A stretch of DNA of 64,000 bases from Cytobacillus oceanisediminis 2691 (GCF_000294775.2 NZ_CP015506.1:967501-1031500), one strand, 5' to 3'. Counted from the stretch's first letter, positions 1 to 8,684 are shown. Program-made: numbers and translations. The notes: a model not told the origin generated them from the sequence alone.

Positions 1-2
1 AT

Positions 3-1097
3 GAAGGTACAGGAGCTGAATTCAGCCGTGACCCGGCACAGTTCTGGTCACATAAGTGGAGCCTGCTAAGTGCTTTATATTATGGGAAATACTATGAAAC
101 TGGCAAACCTGCAGATGTACATGCTGGCATGTCTCAAAATGAATGGATTAATAAAACAGTTGCAGAAGATATGACCTATGACGGAGTAGTAGTCAATAAC
201 TACAACATTCAGCCAGGCATCGGCGGAAACGTTGCCGGTTTCGATGCAGCTACTAATACCTACAAAGAAGAAGCAAAAACGGGTCCATTCCCTGCACAAA
301 CCGGGGTTTACGCTCATGAATTTGGACATGCGCTAGGATTGCCTGATTTCTATGATACGGTTTACAGCTCTGAAGGTGTAGGAAACTACTCAATGATGGC
401 AGGCGGCTCCTGGATGCGCTATCCGGATGCTGCAGCTTATGCAGGAAACTCTCCAACGCACTTTGATCCGTTCTCTAAGATATTCTTGGGGTGGGTAAAT
501 CCAATTGAAGTAAAGCCTGAAGATGGCGTGAAAGAAATCACGCTTCCGGCGATCAATAAAGCAACTGCTGATAACGGCATCGTCAAAATGGAAGTGCCGG
601 GCTCTAATGGCACTGAATACTTCCTATTTGAAAACGTTCAGCAGGATGGCTTTAACAAAGGCTTAATTCGCCAGGGGGCAGATTCTAAAGGGTTAATGGC
701 ATGGCACGTAGATGAGAACATCATCAACCTGTACCAGACTGCCGGCTTCCGTCCAAACAACGTGGAAAACTGGATGAACAAACGCTTCCAGTACAACCAA
801 TCTGAAACAGCAAGTGATGGTACAGTTGTAACTCACTACGGTTTATCTGTTCTTCAGGCTGATGGCAAGTATGACTTGGAGAAAAATCTAAACCGCGGTG
901 ATGCAGGAGATTTCTTCAAAACCGGAGGGAAAATCACACCTGTATCCGGAAATGTTCACACTGGTTCTTACTACTTCTGGAAGGGCTATAGCTCAACGCC
1001 GGCTGATTCCGGAATCCATGTAACTGACATTAAAGAAAATGCCGATGGATCCATCACGGCGAAATTCTACTATAATACAAACAGCAGCAAAAAATAA
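3..1097 (+). CDS. M6-family (immune inhibitor A-like) metalloprotease, 5' truncated by window edge
   Basis: Secreted zinc endopeptidase of the M6 / InhA type. The reading frame is open from the first bases of the window, so the N-terminus lies outside. The zinc-binding motif HEFGHALGLPD is encoded near base 312 and is followed by the downstream Met-turn-like stretch SMMAGGSWM. The segment FENVQQDGFNKGLIRQG and a following AWHVDENI are also typical of the family. The gene ends at a TAA followed at once by a terminator shared with the convergent panE-like gene. A second, full-length InhA-type protein is encoded at 37026-39416, but the two differ around the zinc site (ALGLPDFYD here, DLGLPDEYD there), so they are not recent duplicates. 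Methionine codons inside the visible part are not the true start. Confidence 0.9.
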   Translation, partial: EGTGAEFSRDPAQFWSHKWSLLSALYYGKYYETGKPADVHAGMSQNEWINKTVAEDMTYDGVVVNNYNIQPGIGGNVAGFDAATNTYKEEAKTGPFPAQTGVYAHEFGHALGLPDFYDTVYSSEGVGNYSMMAGGSWMRYPDAAAYAGNSPTHFDPFSKIFLGWVNPIEVKPEDGVKEITLPAINKATADNGIVKMEVPGSNGTEYFLFENVQQDGFNKGLIRQGADSKGLMAWHVDENIINLYQTAGFRPNNVENWMNKRFQYNQSETASDGTVVTHYGLSVLQADGKYDLEKNLNRGDAGDFFKTGGKITPVSGNVHTGSYYFWKGYSSTPADSGIHVTDIKENADGSITAKFYYNTNSSKK

Positions 1098-1103
1098 TAA
1101 ACT

Positions 1104-1136
1104 AAAAATCCGAGCGGGTTGGCCTGCTCGGATTTT
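1104..1136. terminator. Bidirectional intrinsic terminator
   Basis: Inverted repeat AATCCGAGC / GCTCGGATT with A-rich 5' and T-rich 3' flanks. It sits in the 42-base gap between two convergent genes, so it can serve both. Confidence 0.85.
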
Positions 1137-1139
1137 GGT

Positions 1140-2060
1140 TTAAAGACTATTTTTTTCATAAACTTTTAAGTTAGCATAAATCGCACCGATAACAGGAGCA
1201 TCCAAATCCAGCAGCTCAGCTTTTTTCAGCAAATATCCAAAGAAATGATCGGCTTCGATAGCCTGCTGCTTTTCCATATCGCGCTGCAGGGAGGATTTCA
1301 TTTCATAGCCCATTTCGTTTATTTTTTGCACCTGCGCATCTTCAATCCCATCAGCCAGCGGAGCATCCAAGCCCCTCATAATAGCAGATGCTTCCTTCAA
1401 AACTATTTTAACGGTATTTAATCCGAATGCCTGATCTCGAATCGGCCCGATGGGTGAACGGAACAGGGAAGTGACACCAGAAAGTGTGGAGATAAAGAGG
1501 TACTTATGCCACATCTCCTGTTCGATATTTTCGGATAGGCGGAAGTTTGCTTTTGTACCTGAAAATGCCTCTTGAAGCTTCAGGATCCGCTCTGTTTTTT
1601 CACCGGATCGTTCCCCAAAAACAAAGTCATGGACCGGGCTTGTCTGAATCACTTTCCCATTTTCACCAAGAGTGGTTTCAATAAAGCAAAGACCGCCAAG
1701 AACGTTCGCTGCCCCAAAAGCGGCTGTTAGTTGATCCATATGTGCGATTCCATTTAAGAGAGGAAGAATCAAGGTACTATCGCCTGTGAAGGGACGGATA
1801 TCCTCTATAGCTCCCTCAAGATGATAGGCTTTTGTAGAGAGCAGGATGACATCGAATGCATCTGCCTTTTCTCCGGCCTGGATCGTTTTCGGCTCAGGAA
1901 AAGTCATATCCCCATGCACACTTTCCGCCAGAAGCCCGTATTTCTCAAGCTGCTGCTTTCGTTTCTCCCTTACCAAAAAAGTAACATCCTCGCCTTTTTC
2001 CAAAAGTCTTCCGCCAAAATAGCCGCCAATGGCGCCGGCTCCGATAACTAATATTCTCAT
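1140..2060 (-). CDS. panE: 2-dehydropantoate 2-reductase family protein (ApbA/PanE)
   Basis: NADPH-dependent reduction of ketopantoate to pantoate in CoA biosynthesis is the family function. The 306-residue length is normal. The N-terminus MRILVIGAGAIGGYFGG is a textbook Rossmann dinucleotide-binding loop. The middle carries the family-typical LLNGIAHMD segment, and the C-terminal half fits the helical ApbA_C domain, including the stretch SSLQRDMEKQQAIE. A strong ribosome site (AAGGAGG) lies about 9 bases before the ATG. Bacillaceae genomes often carry more than one ApbA/PanE paralogue, so this may be a second copy acting on another 2-keto acid; no other pantothenate gene is adjacent. Confidence 0.85.
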   Translation of the reverse strand: MRILVIGAGAIGGYFGGRLLEKGEDVTFLVREKRKQQLEKYGLLAESVHGDMTFPEPKTIQAGEKADAFDVILLSTKAYHLEGAIEDIRPFTGDSTLILPLLNGIAHMDQLTAAFGAANVLGGLCFIETTLGENGKVIQTSPVHDFVFGERSGEKTERILKLQEAFSGTKANFRLSENIEQEMWHKYLFISTLSGVTSLFRSPIGPIRDQAFGLNTVKIVLKEASAIMRGLDAPLADGIEDAQVQKINEMGYEMKSSLQRDMEKQQAIEADHFFGYLLKKAELLDLDAPVIGAIYANLKVYEKNSL

Positions 2061-2089
2061 TTTTTTTTGTGCCTCCTTAGGTTAAATGG

Positions 2090-2117
2090 AAAAGTGCACG
2101 CATGAACGTGCACTTTT
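2090..2117 (-). terminator. Intrinsic terminator of the cstA operon
   Basis: Perfect 11-bp inverted repeat AAAAGTGCACG / CGTGCACTTTT with a 6-base loop, immediately after the small ORF at 2119-2265. Confidence 0.85.
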
Positions 2118-2118
2118 G

Positions 2119-2265
2119 CTAAGTTAAATAGTAGAATAATCCGATTACAAATATTGCACCAAAAATCAATTTGGCAAGGAGAGGAAGAGAATCTGTCCCT
2201 TTTTCGTTTACTTTCTTCTCTTCCTCATTTACCGTTTCACGGTATTTTGGACTGCAGCAGCCCAT
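2119..2265 (-). CDS. 48-aa Cys-Cys single-TM protein coupled to cstA
   Basis: Short reading frame of 48 codons beginning MGCCSPKYRETV, with a charged E/K-rich segment followed by one hydrophobic helix (about residues 29-47) and an immediate stop. Its ATG overlaps the cstA stop codon in a TAATG arrangement, which indicates translational coupling and a shared transcript; a terminator follows at once. In enterobacteria the CstA and BtsT transporters work with small cysteine-ended partners (YbdD/YjiX, DUF466). This protein is not recognisably of that family but has the same genetic position and a CC pair. I infer a transporter accessory subunit; the function is unknown. Confidence 0.72.
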   Translation of the reverse strand: MGCCSPKYRETVNEEEKKVNEKGTDSLPLLAKLIFGAIFVIGLFYYLT

Positions 2266-3719
2266 TAAGCGGATTTCTTCCAGCCGGAAATATCTTCTTC
2301 CAGCGGCAGGTTATTCGCCCGAGCCTTTTTAGCAGCGGAGAAGAATAGTGCCACTAGAATGACGGTACCGATGGCTCCGCCAATCCATGAAGCATTCATT
2401 GATAAACCGAACCCGATTTGCGCATTAAAGATATACGTTAGGACCATTAACAGCATGAAGATTCCAGGTATAAGGGAAATCCAGTAATTTTTCTTCGCGA
2501 TATACAAGTACATGGCACCGACAAACAGCGCGATAACCGCAGTTGATTGGTTAGCCCAGCTGAAGTATCTCCATAAAATGTTAAAGTCGATTTGCGTAAG
2601 TGCCAAAGAAAGAGCAAACAATGGGATAGCGATCCACAAACGGCTGGAAATTTTCTTCTGGGAGAAGTTAATATAGTCAGCAATAATCATACGTGCACTT
2701 CGGAAAGCTGTATCTCCGGAAGTGATCGGAAGGACCACGACACCAAGAATCGCAAGTGTTCCGCCGATTGCCCCAAGCATTAAGGTAGAAGCTTCGCTTA
2801 CCACAGCACCAGGACCTCCGTTAGCAAGGAAATCACTTAATCCGTTATAACCATCGAATAAGCTCATCGCGGCAGCAGCCCAGATCATGGCGATAACACC
2901 TTCTGCAATCATCATGCCATAGAAAATCTTGCGTCCCTGATTTTCATTCTGAGTTGTACGGGAAATAATCGGCGTCTGTGTTGCATGGAAACCGGAAAGA
3001 GCACCGCAAGTGATAGTGAAAAACAGCAATGGGAAAATAGGTGCGTTAGCCGGATGGAAATTCTGCAGAGAAATTTCCGGAATATCGGCACCAGTTGCCA
3101 CTAAACCAATACCTACGCCAAGTGCGCTGATTAAAAGCAATGCGCCAAAGTATGGGTACAGGCGTCCGATGATTTTATCAACAGGCAGCAAAGTCGCCAA
3201 AATATAATAGATGAAAATTGCAGCAATGATTAGAGTTAGTGAGATTTTTTGATCCATTACCACATAAAGCAGATCAGCCGGAGTTGTAACAAACACCGTA
3301 CCAACCAATAACAGAAGAAGAACGGCGAAAGCGTTCACAACATGCTTCATGACTTTCCCGAGGAACTTGCTCGCAAGCTCAGGCAAATGCGCGCCGCGGT
3401 TGCGGATCGAAATCATTCCAGTTAAATAATCATGAACGGCACCGGCAAAAATACAGCCGACCACGATCCAGATAAAGGCTACAGGTCCGTAAAGCGCTCC
3501 CATAATCGGGCCGAAAATCGGACCAGTACCTGCAATATTCAATAGCTGAATCAACGAGTTCTTTGGTGTGCTCATTGCGATATAGTCCACACCGTCAGCA
3601 TGCGTGTAGGCCGGAGTCGTCCGTGCCTCCTTCACACCGAATACTTTTTCAACAAACTTGCCGTACGTAAAATAACCAATAATTAAAAGTGCAATACAGA
3701 CTAAAAAAGTAATCATCAT
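2265..3719 (-). CDS. cstA: CstA-family carbon starvation / pyruvate-type transporter
   Basis: Polytopic membrane protein of 484 residues, the shorter Gram-positive form of the CstA family; members import peptides or pyruvate. The N-terminal hydrophobic segment is followed by the family signatures IAMSTPKNSLIQLLNIAG and GPIFGPIMGALYG. Later segments include GALSGFHATQTPIISRTTQ and LPITSGDTAFRSARMIIADY, all highly conserved in CstA. It starts at tandem ATG codons behind AAAGGGGG. Upstream lie a candidate cre site and the lytST-type genes in the same orientation. In E. coli the BtsS/BtsR pair (LytS/LytR type) controls a CstA-family pyruvate transporter, so a pyruvate or overflow-metabolite role is a reasonable inference. 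Confidence 0.92.
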   Translation of the reverse strand: MMITFLVCIALLIIGYFTYGKFVEKVFGVKEARTTPAYTHADGVDYIAMSTPKNSLIQLLNIAGTGPIFGPIMGALYGPVAFIWIVVGCIFAGAVHDYLTGMISIRNRGAHLPELASKFLGKVMKHVVNAFAVLLLLLVGTVFVTTPADLLYVVMDQKISLTLIIAAIFIYYILATLLPVDKIIGRLYPYFGALLLISALGVGIGLVATGADIPEISLQNFHPANAPIFPLLFFTITCGALSGFHATQTPIISRTTQNENQGRKIFYGMMIAEGVIAMIWAAAAMSLFDGYNGLSDFLANGGPGAVVSEASTLMLGAIGGTLAILGVVVLPITSGDTAFRSARMIIADYINFSQKKISSRLWIAIPLFALSLALTQIDFNILWRYFSWANQSTAVIALFVGAMYLYIAKKNYWISLIPGIFMLLMVLTYIFNAQIGFGLSMNASWIGGAIGTVILVALFFSAAKKARANNLPLEEDISGWKKSA

Positions 3720-3731
3720 TATCCCCCTTTA

Positions 3732-3745
3732 TGAATGCGTTTACA
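3732..3745 (-). promoter_or_regulatory. Candidate catabolite response element (cre) in front of cstA
   Basis: TGAATGCGTTTACA matches the CcpA-box consensus TGWNANCGNTNWCA at all but one fixed position. It lies between the proposed -10 element and the ribosome site of cstA, a position where CcpA binding would repress transcription. This fits a transporter needed when preferred carbon is exhausted. Confidence 0.6.
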
Positions 3746-3748
3746 TTA

Positions 3749-3779
3749 ATTATATAAGAAGAGAAGGAAATTTGAACAA
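3749..3779 (-). promoter_or_regulatory. Probable cstA promoter with weak -35
   Basis: On the minus strand TTGTTC and a perfect TATAAT are separated by 19 bases. The long spacer and poor -35 suggest dependence on an activator; the LytT-type regulator encoded next door is the obvious candidate. Confidence 0.45.
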
Positions 3780-3927
3780 TTTGTGTCCAACATGTAAAAA
3801 ACAAAGATTAAAATGCAGTGATGGGGGATTAACATGCATCGAAGGGTGGGAATGTATAGAAAATTCGTTATATTTAGTGGTTAGCAGTCCAGTTAAACTA
3901 AATATATAGTGCCAAAGCGATTTGGAG

Positions 3928-4055
3928 AGTGCAATCCCCATCGATTTTGGCGCAATTCCCAATAAAAGAGCCCAAACCCGATTTCAGAACCCCCCTCAGA
4001 AAAGCAATCAATCTCTGAATCACTGCAATCCCCCTCAAAAACTTCCCCCCACAAA
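3928..4055. repeat. Degenerate ~20-nt tandem repeat array (C-rich version)
   Basis: In the gap between cstA and lytT, short units built around GCAATCCCC / GCAATTCCC / CCAAACCCG recur with CAA cores at about 3932, 3953, 3973, 4005 and 4026, mostly 20-21 bases apart. No convincing gene is present on either strand. It resembles in period, but not in consensus, the arrays at 14851, 42557 and 56111. Confidence 0.45.
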
Positions 4056-4057
4056 AA

Positions 4058-4081
4058 ACAAAAAGGCACCGTCACCGATGC
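4058..4081 (-). terminator. Intrinsic terminator after lytT
   Basis: Minus-strand stem GCATCG / CGGTGC (one G-U pair) with a GTGA loop followed by CTTTTTG, starting five bases beyond the lytT stop. Confidence 0.65.
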
Positions 4082-4085
4082 ATTT

Positions 4086-4817
4086 TCACAATTCCAATCG
4101 CACCCGCAGTGCCTTCACATAGTTCCGGCTCACAGACAGAAGTTCTTCCCGGCCTTCCATCTCAAGCTGGTATGCCCCGTTGAACCAGGGGGTGAGTCGT
4201 GTGACATAATCCAGATTCACCAGATAGCTTTTATGAATCCGGAAAAAGCTAAAGGGAAGCAGCCGGCTCTCCAAATCTTTCAGCGGGGTTTTAGTTTCAT
4301 GCTCACCGGTTCTGGTTATAATTCTGGATACTTTTTCATCCCGGTAGATATAGAGGATTTCTTTTGGCTCCAAGTAAAGTATTTCCCCATCTTCTTCAAC
4401 AGCCAGCTTGCCGGCGGGCTTGCTGGTGTCATTTTCTTTTTTGGCACCAATCAATTTTTCCACTCGCCTGATGGTCTGTTCGAGCTGCTCCTCGTCGTAG
4501 GGCTTCAGTAAATAATCGGTTGCTTCATAGCGGAAGGCTTCAGCAGCAAACTGCGGGTAGGCGGTTGCAAAGATAATGAGCGGCACCTTTTTTAGCTCCT
4601 GCAATGATTTGGCAGCTTCCATCCCGTTCATCCTGGGCATCTCCACATCAAGGAAAACGACGTCCGGCTGAAGCTGGATGGCTTTCATCACGGCCGCTTC
4701 GCCAGATTCAGCCTCGCCGACAACCTGGATAGCAGGAAACTCCTCGAGTAAATGCTTTAATTCATCTCTGCTGTATCGTTCGTCATCAGCGATTAAAATT
4801 CGGATCGTTTTTTCCAT
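4086..4817 (-). CDS. lytT: LytTR-family response regulator
   Basis: Response regulator of 243 residues. The receiver domain (about 1-120) has acidic residues ADDE near the N-terminus, phospho-acceptor Asp57 in FLDVEMPRMNG and the conserved Lys in LLKPYDEEQ. The C-terminal LytTR DNA-binding domain (about 140-243) contains the signature FFRIHKSYLVNLDYV. The start at 4817 is chosen because ACGGAGG precedes it; a longer in-frame start lies deep inside lytS. It overlaps the lytS 3' end by 32 bases, so the pair is co-transcribed and probably coupled. By analogy with B. subtilis LytST (pftAB) and E. coli BtsSR, the likely target is the adjacent cstA. Confidence 0.92.
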   Translation of the reverse strand: MEKTIRILIADDERYSRDELKHLLEEFPAIQVVGEAESGEAAVMKAIQLQPDVVFLDVEMPRMNGMEAAKSLQELKKVPLIIFATAYPQFAAEAFRYEATDYLLKPYDEEQLEQTIRRVEKLIGAKKENDTSKPAGKLAVEEDGEILYLEPKEILYIYRDEKVSRIITRTGEHETKTPLKDLESRLLPFSFFRIHKSYLVNLDYVTRLTPWFNGAYQLEMEGREELLSVSRNYVKALRVRLEL

Positions 4818-6555
4818 CAGTTTTTTCCTCCGTTTGCGGAATGGCGAATTGTATGTCAGTGCCGAAGCCTGGAGTGCTGGCAATTTGCAGCGAAGCTTCC
4901 TCACCAAACATCATGGTCAGCCGGCGGTTTACATTGTACAATGCAAGTCCGGAGCCCGATTCTGACTGCAGGGTTTCTTTGCCGAGCTGTTCGGCTCTTT
5001 CCCGGCTCATTCCCTGTCCATTATCCTTCACTTTTACTAACGTCATTCCATCCTGTTTCTGAATTTTGATCATAATGATACAGTCCTGTTCCTTGTTCTT
5101 AATCCCATGCTTTACGGCATTTTCCACAATCGGCTGCAGAGTGAGCGGCGGGATTCTTTCCAAAAGGGCATCTTCATCAATGTCGTATATAACTTCGAGC
5201 CGATCCACAAACCGGGTTTCTTCAATTGACAGATAGGCCTTTACATGTCTGAGCTCCTGTTCAAGGGTCGTACAGCTGACTGTTGTGGCCGTCAGATTTT
5301 GCCGCAGAAAATGAGATAAGGAAACGAGCAATTTCCTTGCCTGGGCAGGCTCGATCCGCACAAGGGAAATAATCGTATTTAATGAATTAAATAAAAAATG
5401 CGGTGATATTTGCGCCTGCAGTGCTTTAATTTCAGCTTCCTTTGCCAGCTGGTAGGCTTTATCAGCCTCAGCGATTTCGAGCTGATTGCTGAGCAGTACA
5501 CTTAGCCCGGAAATTAGCTCCATCACGAGATTAGTCATTTCTTTTTCCGAAGTGAAGTAAAACTTCAGCGTTCCGATGGTTTCGCCGCGCAGCTTTAAAG
5601 GAGCGACAATGGCTGCGCCAAGAGGACAGTTTTCCTGCCGGCAGTGAATGGTCTGGTCATTGGCAACCACAATTTCCCCGTTTTGAATGACATCCCGTGT
5701 TATCTGGGTCTGGATCGGGCTTCCGGAGCGGTGGTGGTCATTTCCAAGGCCGACATGGGCAAGGATTTCGGTGTGATTGGTGATTGCAACTGCTTTCATC
5801 TGGAGTTCCTTATGTAAAATCAGGCAGACTGCCAGTGCGGACTTATGATTAATCCCTTCACGAAGGTGTGCAAGCGTCTGGTCAGCAATCCGAAGTGTTT
5901 TCTGTGCATGAAAAGCTCCTGCTTTTTCTTCTTCGTTTATGACATTTTTTATGATCAGTAAAAATAGGGCACTGCCAAGACCATTTGCTATAATCATGGG
6001 AATTCCAATCATTTCGACTAGCGCAACCGCTTTTTCTATAGGCCGTGACATACCGAGAATAATCAGCATCTGTACGGCTTCAGCCGTAGCACCGATGAAG
6101 AATGCCGACGATAGCTTCACATGTTCATTTTTCCGGCGGAAAAATCCGGCAAGTAGCCCCGCCACTATCGACGCCAAACCGCAGGCAATCCCGGTAAAGC
6201 CGCCAAGCGTAAATCGGTGGAATCCTGCTATAATTCCTGCCCCAACTCCTACTTTAGGACCGCCAAGCAATCCGGCGAGCACAACCCCGATCACCCTGGA
6301 ATTGGCAATGGCTTCATCTGTAGCAAGTTCGGATGCCCAGCGGTTAAACTGCAGTGTGTCCGTATTGAAGGCCAGCCCTGAATAGGTTCCAATGATGCCA
6401 AAGAAGCCGAAAAAAAGAATGGCTTTATACTCCTGCTGCCGTTTTAATCTTTCGCCATAAATCATCTCTCTGAAAAAGCGGAACCTTGTCAGAATCAGCG
6501 CAATGGTGACAATGATTCCAAGCCGCTCCAGCATCGTAATCAGCAGTTCCAGCAT
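4786..6555 (-). CDS. lytS: LytS-type sensor histidine kinase
   Basis: Membrane sensor kinase of 589 residues. The N-terminal 5TM-5TMR_LYT module (about 1-190) includes the family segment GGPKVGVGAGIIAGFHR. A GAF-like domain follows (about 215-360) and has the cysteine-bearing piece CRQENCPLGAA. The His_kinase domain has phospho-acceptor His386 in QISPHFLFNSLN, and the HATPase domain has PIVENAVKHG and GSGLALYNV. The start at 6555 (MLELL) is preferred over an upstream ATG at 6588 because AAAGGGG lies at the right distance. The ligand is not evident; pyruvate-like sensing is inferred from the cstA neighbour. Confidence 0.92.
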   Translation of the reverse strand: MLELLITMLERLGIIVTIALILTRFRFFREMIYGERLKRQQEYKAILFFGFFGIIGTYSGLAFNTDTLQFNRWASELATDEAIANSRVIGVVLAGLLGGPKVGVGAGIIAGFHRFTLGGFTGIACGLASIVAGLLAGFFRRKNEHVKLSSAFFIGATAEAVQMLIILGMSRPIEKAVALVEMIGIPMIIANGLGSALFLLIIKNVINEEEKAGAFHAQKTLRIADQTLAHLREGINHKSALAVCLILHKELQMKAVAITNHTEILAHVGLGNDHHRSGSPIQTQITRDVIQNGEIVVANDQTIHCRQENCPLGAAIVAPLKLRGETIGTLKFYFTSEKEMTNLVMELISGLSVLLSNQLEIAEADKAYQLAKEAEIKALQAQISPHFLFNSLNTIISLVRIEPAQARKLLVSLSHFLRQNLTATTVSCTTLEQELRHVKAYLSIEETRFVDRLEVIYDIDEDALLERIPPLTLQPIVENAVKHGIKNKEQDCIIMIKIQKQDGMTLVKVKDNGQGMSRERAEQLGKETLQSESGSGLALYNVNRRLTMMFGEEASLQIASTPGFGTDIQFAIPQTEEKTDGKNDPNFNR

Positions 6556-6743
6556 CCTCAGAACCCCTTTAACCAAGTTAGTTAACATTATTCTAATGGA
6601 TTAAAGAGTAAATGAAAAATAACCCGTTTGAATTTTTCAAAAAAATGTACAGGCTTTTCCTGCATATTTGTCGAAAATTAATTGATTAAAAGGTCAGGAG
6701 GATTTTTGGATGCTTCTTTCTGATAGAAATTGGAGCTGATAAA

Positions 6744-7154
6744 ATGATCAAATATGCAGTGGATCCAGAAGGAATATCAGCAGATATGCTGGACGGTTTT
6801 TTTGATGGGTGGCAAAATCCGCCGAGCCCTGAAAAGCATCTGAAGCTTCTAAAAAACAGCACGAAAATCGTGCTTGCCATTGACCGTGATAAACATGCAG
6901 TGGTTGGGTTCATCACAGCAATCAGCGATGGAGTGCTATCAGCCTACATTCCGCTGCTTGAAGTACTGCCTGATTATCAGCAGCAGGGAATCGGTCAAAA
7001 GCTGGTCACCCGCATGCTGGAAGAGCTGGACGGTATTTATATGATCGATATTATGTGTGACCCTGAATTACAGCCGTTTTATGAAAAGTTCGGAATGATT
7101 AAATCATCCGGAATGGTGCAGCGGAATTATCAGAACCAATCAGGAAAGCAGTGA
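6744..7154 (+). CDS. GNAT-family N-acetyltransferase
   Basis: Acetyl-CoA-dependent acyltransferase fold of 136 residues. The central strand IPLLEVLPDYQQQGIGQKLV contains the acetyl-CoA pyrophosphate-binding loop (Q/R-x-x-G-x-G/A pattern as QQQGIGQ). The C-terminal FYEKFGM is the usual GNAT end motif. The gene is divergent from lytS and is preceded by GGAG about 8 bases before the ATG. The substrate cannot be told from sequence. Confidence 0.85.
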   Translation: MIKYAVDPEGISADMLDGFFDGWQNPPSPEKHLKLLKNSTKIVLAIDRDKHAVVGFITAISDGVLSAYIPLLEVLPDYQQQGIGQKLVTRMLEELDGIYMIDIMCDPELQPFYEKFGMIKSSGMVQRNYQNQSGKQ

Positions 7155-7212
7155 CAGGGGATGGCGGAAGATGAGTATCCCTTCTGCTTACCTCTAATAA
7201 GGAGGACTTTCT

Positions 7213-8034
7213 ATGAAGTACACCCTCAATCAAATTACACCTGAAGAACTAATTGAAAACCGGATAAACCTAAAGGGCTTCCTTCAATCTCAGATCAGTC
7301 CCTTAATCGGCAGGAAATCCTGGATGCAGGACTGGGAACAGCTCGCCAAAAGATTTCAGCTATTTGCATTTGCAGCTTTGCCAGAAGCGGATGCTCTTAA
7401 ATACAGCTGGAATCCTAAGGAAATCGAAGCGATCGTTGAAGAAACGTGCAAAGAAGCTGAGAGCCATCTTCACTTTGAAAGCCTAACCATAACAATCGTT
7501 CCAGCACTTCCTTTCCCATGGTTTCAGAGTTTTGATCAATCCATGTGGACAAATGGCTACACAATAGGTCCAGATACCATCATTATAGCTATTCCCCCAC
7601 AGCCGGACACCGACTTTTTAAACTATATGATTGCCCATGAGCTCCATCATGCTTCCCCTGAAAATCCGATCTACAATCTTACATTGGAAACCTTTACTCT
7701 CGCGGACTGGTATAAAATGGAGGGGGGCGCCGAGTATTTCAGTCTTTCGCTTTATAAGGATAAACGCTGGTGGAAGAAGGAATTTACTGAGGAAATCGAG
7801 CAGAATTATATAGAAATTGCCCGGCAAAACCTGAGTACAGCAGACGATGTCTTAAAAAGCAAAATCTGTTTTGGCAATAAAGAGATGGGAATCCCGGTAT
7901 TTGCCGGCTATTCTTTTGCTTATAAAATGGTAAGGCATTATGCGGAGCAGGAGAAGATTGAGAGGTATCGGGATTTATATCAGGCAGACCCGCATGAAAT
8001 ATTTAATAGCTATATAATCAAGGAGGCCATTTAA
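7213..8034 (+). CDS. DUF2268 / YjaZ-like putative zinc metallopeptidase
   Basis: Protein of 273 residues resembling B. subtilis YjaZ. The gluzincin-type motif HELHH occurs at residues 142-146 in the context LNYMIAHELHHAS. A downstream EGGAEYFS glutamate, 30-40 residues later, is a plausible third zinc ligand. No signal peptide or membrane segment is visible, so it should be cytoplasmic. AAGGAGG precedes the ATG. It ends two bases before the TTG start of the Nudix gene with a good ribosome site inside its 3' end, so the two form one operon. Confidence 0.8.
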   Translation: MKYTLNQITPEELIENRINLKGFLQSQISPLIGRKSWMQDWEQLAKRFQLFAFAALPEADALKYSWNPKEIEAIVEETCKEAESHLHFESLTITIVPALPFPWFQSFDQSMWTNGYTIGPDTIIIAIPPQPDTDFLNYMIAHELHHASPENPIYNLTLETFTLADWYKMEGGAEYFSLSLYKDKRWWKKEFTEEIEQNYIEIARQNLSTADDVLKSKICFGNKEMGIPVFAGYSFAYKMVRHYAEQEKIERYRDLYQADPHEIFNSYIIKEAI

Positions 8035-8667
8035 TTGGAAACAGAACTTCTGAATATATTTGATGATAACCGAAAACAAATCGGTGTCGCATCTCGTAAA
8101 GAGGTCCATAAACAAGGCCACTGGCATGAAACGTTCCATTGCTGGTTCGTCAGCAGGGAAAAAGATCAGGATTATATTTATTTTCAATACCGCAGCAAGG
8201 AGAAAAAGGATTACCCTGGCCTTTTGGATATAACTGCTGCTGGCCACCTCTTAAGCCATGAATCTGTCATGGACGGCATGAGAGAAGTGGAGGAAGAACT
8301 GGGGATTCATGTTGATTTTGCGGACTTGGTGCCACTGGGCGTCATTGATTACATAGCAGAGAAAGAAAATTTTATCGACAAAGAACTGGCCCACGTTTTC
8401 CTGTATCACAGCAATTATTCCTTAGAAGAGTTTAGCCCGCAGCCTGAAGAGGTTACTGGGATATACCAGATTGCAATGGAGGAGTTTTATGGACTGTGGT
8501 TTGGCGGAAAAGAACTCATTGAGGCAGAAGGATTCCAGGTGGATAATGGCATAAGAATCCCCAACTCCATAAATGTAAGGAAAACGGACTTTGTCCCGCA
8601 TCAGGATTACTATTATAAGCGTGTGCTGCATTCGATGCGTGAACAGATTGTTCAATCAAAGGTATGA
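8035..8667 (+). CDS. Nudix hydrolase (isopentenyl-diphosphate isomerase-like)
   Basis: The Nudix box is intact: G-x5-E-x7-REVEEELG spans about residues 67-89 (starting GHLLSHE). The N-terminal part (NIFDDNRKQIG, HWHETFHCWF) resembles the IDI-like branch of Nudix proteins such as YfcD. Length is 210 residues. Translation probably begins at TTG 8035, right after the stop of the YjaZ-like gene and eight bases after AGGAGG. The pyrophosphate-linked substrate is unknown. Confidence 0.85.
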   Translation: METELLNIFDDNRKQIGVASRKEVHKQGHWHETFHCWFVSREKDQDYIYFQYRSKEKKDYPGLLDITAAGHLLSHESVMDGMREVEEELGIHVDFADLVPLGVIDYIAEKENFIDKELAHVFLYHSNYSLEEFSPQPEEVTGIYQIAMEEFYGLWFGGKELIEAEGFQVDNGIRIPNSINVRKTDFVPHQDYYYKRVLHSMREQIVQSKV

Positions 8668-8684
8668 TTGAAGGGAAGAAGACA

